Positions 28,471-29,192 of a DNA stretch of 29,192 bases are shown here, one piece after another. The notes below the pieces were generated by a model. The model saw nothing but the letters and a program-made list of their open reading frames with translations. It was not told the DNA's origin and ran no database searches. The first letter of the stretch is position 1; each line of letters opens with the position of its first letter. The position numbers were made by a program, and so were the translations under genes. This DNA is from a virus. The DNA lies in IMG/VR virus record IMGVR_UViG_3300005663_000166, positions 1 through 29,192 of that record; one strand, 5' to 3'.

Positions 28471-28658
28471 TGATGGACAAGAGTGCGAACATCTTTACGA
28501 TGGCCTTGTGGCTGTATAAGTGCTTGCGCTGTAAAAATACTTGGGCCTCGCCAGATGCGGCTTGGGAGTGTCCAAGGTGCAAGCATAACCAGTTTGAGGT
28601 TAAGAGAGACGAACCAAAGATAGCGAAGGGAAGTCACGCCCCTAATCGTTATGCCTAA
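28467..28658 (+). CDS. Small zinc-ribbon protein
   Basis: This 63-aa protein has KCLRCKNTW and ECPRCKHNQF motifs, two CxxC knuckles of a zinc ribbon. Three ATGs in a row (28467, 28470, 28473) follow GGGAGGGG, so the exact start is uncertain. The compact two-knuckle form is typical of small phage zinc-ribbon proteins. Confidence 0.65.
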   Translation: MMMDKSANIFTMALWLYKCLRCKNTWASPDAAWECPRCKHNQFEVKRDEPKIAKGSHAPNRYA

Positions 28659-28671
28659 GTAAGGAGCCCCG

Positions 28672-29022
28672 ATGAACGAGCGCAAACGCAAGATGAGCAA
28701 GGAGCGCATCGAGGAAGCGTTGGAGCTATGTCGGATGCTCGATGAAGACATAGCAGTGGCGGATTGGTTTGGTTGCTCGGAAGATATAGTTAGCTACATA
28801 ACCAACAGCCGAATATTCTTAAAGGACCTCATCCACGACCTCCGGCTTGCTGATGTCGAGATAGAGAGGTTGCGGAGAATTGAGAAACGAGAAGCCGAAC
28901 ATGACTGCTTCAAGTGGCTTGATGGGTGGATAGAACTTTATGAGTCCGATGGGCCAGCAGACGGCAAGGCTCAAGGCTTCATAGATTGGGTGAATCAGCA
29001 ACCAATGTCGGGGGGCGGGTAA
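28672..29022 (+). CDS. Hypothetical helical protein
   Basis: This is a 116-aa protein with AAGGAG before ATG 28672. It is helical, with IEEALELCRMLDEDIAVADW and a coiled-coil ending in DVEIERLRRIEKRE. A C-terminal acidic/aromatic segment (HDCFKWLDGWIELYESDGP) follows. The nucleotides of EIERLR recur in the next gene. TAATG couples them. Function is unknown. Confidence 0.55.
   Translation: MNERKRKMSKERIEEALELCRMLDEDIAVADWFGCSEDIVSYITNSRIFLKDLIHDLRLADVEIERLRRIEKREAEHDCFKWLDGWIELYESDGPADGKAQGFIDWVNQQPMSGGG
28857..28875 (+). repeat. 19-nt direct repeat, copy 1
   Basis: CGAGATAGAGAGGTTGCGG recurs exactly at 29144-29162 in the next gene, in the same reading register (EIERLR). It is coiled-coil coding DNA shared by two neighbouring genes. 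Confidence 0.8.
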
Positions 29023-29192
29023 TGGAACCGATGGACACAAAGCAGGAGGAGGAGTACGGGCGTAAATTTGCCCAAGAAATGCAACCCCATGTCTGCGTGT
29101 GTAGATATTCTCCAGGCTATAAAGGCGAGTGCAAACTAAAAGCCGAGATAGAGAGGTTGCGGGGCCTCGTTGTTGAAGCAATAGAACTGGCG
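29022..29192 (+). CDS. Partial hypothetical protein cut at window end
   Basis: This frame runs from ATG 29022 to the right edge without a stop (57 codons). It has a Cys-rich CVCRYSPGYKGEC segment followed by a coiled-coil KLKAEIERLRGLV. The 3' part is missing. The shared EIERLR repeat suggests a related origin with the upstream gene's coiled coil. Confidence 0.55.
   Translation, partial: MEPMDTKQEEEYGRKFAQEMQPHVCVCRYSPGYKGECKLKAEIERLRGLVVEAIELA
29144..29162 (+). repeat. 19-nt direct repeat, copy 2
   Basis: Exact second copy of the 28857-28875 sequence, in the partial gene at the window end. Confidence 0.8.

Noticed and set aside
1-29192. CRISPR arrays, insertion sequences, integrase or attachment sites
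   Set aside because: No regularly spaced repeats, transposase motifs or integrase were seen; a genome-wide search would be needed for attachment sites.

Overview
This window is a contiguous piece of a tailed double-stranded DNA phage, or a prophage of that type. It has a virion region, a lysis region, a small regulatory/moron-like cassette and a recombination region, packed almost without gaps on the + strand. Most neighbouring genes overlap by 1-4 nt (ATGA, TGATG, TAATG), which points to long polycistronic, translationally coupled transcripts. The virion genes look like a short-tailed (podovirus-like) phage: scaffold, major capsid protein, head-tail adaptor, a 600-aa tail nozzle/stabilisation-like protein, and very large basic internal/ejection-type proteins. 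No tape measure, sheath or tail-tube gene is visible. The lipoproteins, Sec signal peptides and an O-antigen-ligase-like protein suggest a Gram-negative host. No terminase, DNA polymerase, integrase, rRNA, CRISPR array or convincing tRNA is present in the window.

Layout. (1) 1-12,910, virion operon: the end of an upstream gene (probably portal), scaffold, capsid, an exported decoration-like protein, a tiny zinc ribbon, an O-antigen ligase/polymerase (Wzy_C) family membrane protein, a small beta-rich structural protein, a fibre-like protein with an N-terminal membrane/signal segment, the adaptor, the nozzle, a lipoprotein, a second fibre-like protein with a signal peptide, a YkgJ-type Cys-cluster protein and two internal virion proteins. 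(2) 12,912-18,029: one 1,705-codon giant virion protein with a DdrB/ParB-superfamily domain, membrane-like segments and a very basic tail. (3) 18,026-20,224, lysis-type cassette: coiled-coil/TM protein, compact M15 peptidase, zinc ribbon, hypothetical, holin-like protein, a phospholipase-A2-like protein and another small membrane protein. (4) 20,191-21,430, AT-richer cassette: a leftward lipoprotein gene, a consensus promoter driving an apparently leaderless ribbon-helix-helix regulator, an HNH/zinc-finger protein and a strong terminator. (5) 21,440-22,703: tiny zinc-ribbon, membrane and hypothetical genes. (6) 22,733-27,740, recombination/replication module: hypothetical, Fe-S PD-(D/E)XK nuclease, SbcC/SMC-like ATPase, putative annealing-type protein, tiny membrane proteins, RuvC-like resolvase and winged-helix protein. 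(7) 27,740-29,192: small hypothetical genes, the last cut by the window end.

How the parts may fit. The structural genes build the capsid and short tail; the giant proteins are probably ejected into the host with the genome. Several products are predicted to enter or cross the host envelope: an O-antigen-ligase-like enzyme, two proteins with clear Sec signal peptides, one fibre with an N-terminal membrane segment, two lipoproteins and a PLA2-like enzyme beside the lysin. This is the most unusual theme of the window. It suggests that the phage remodels the host surface or attacks the outer membrane with lipid/LPS-directed enzymes. That is inference from domain and signal-peptide recognition by eye; no database search was run.
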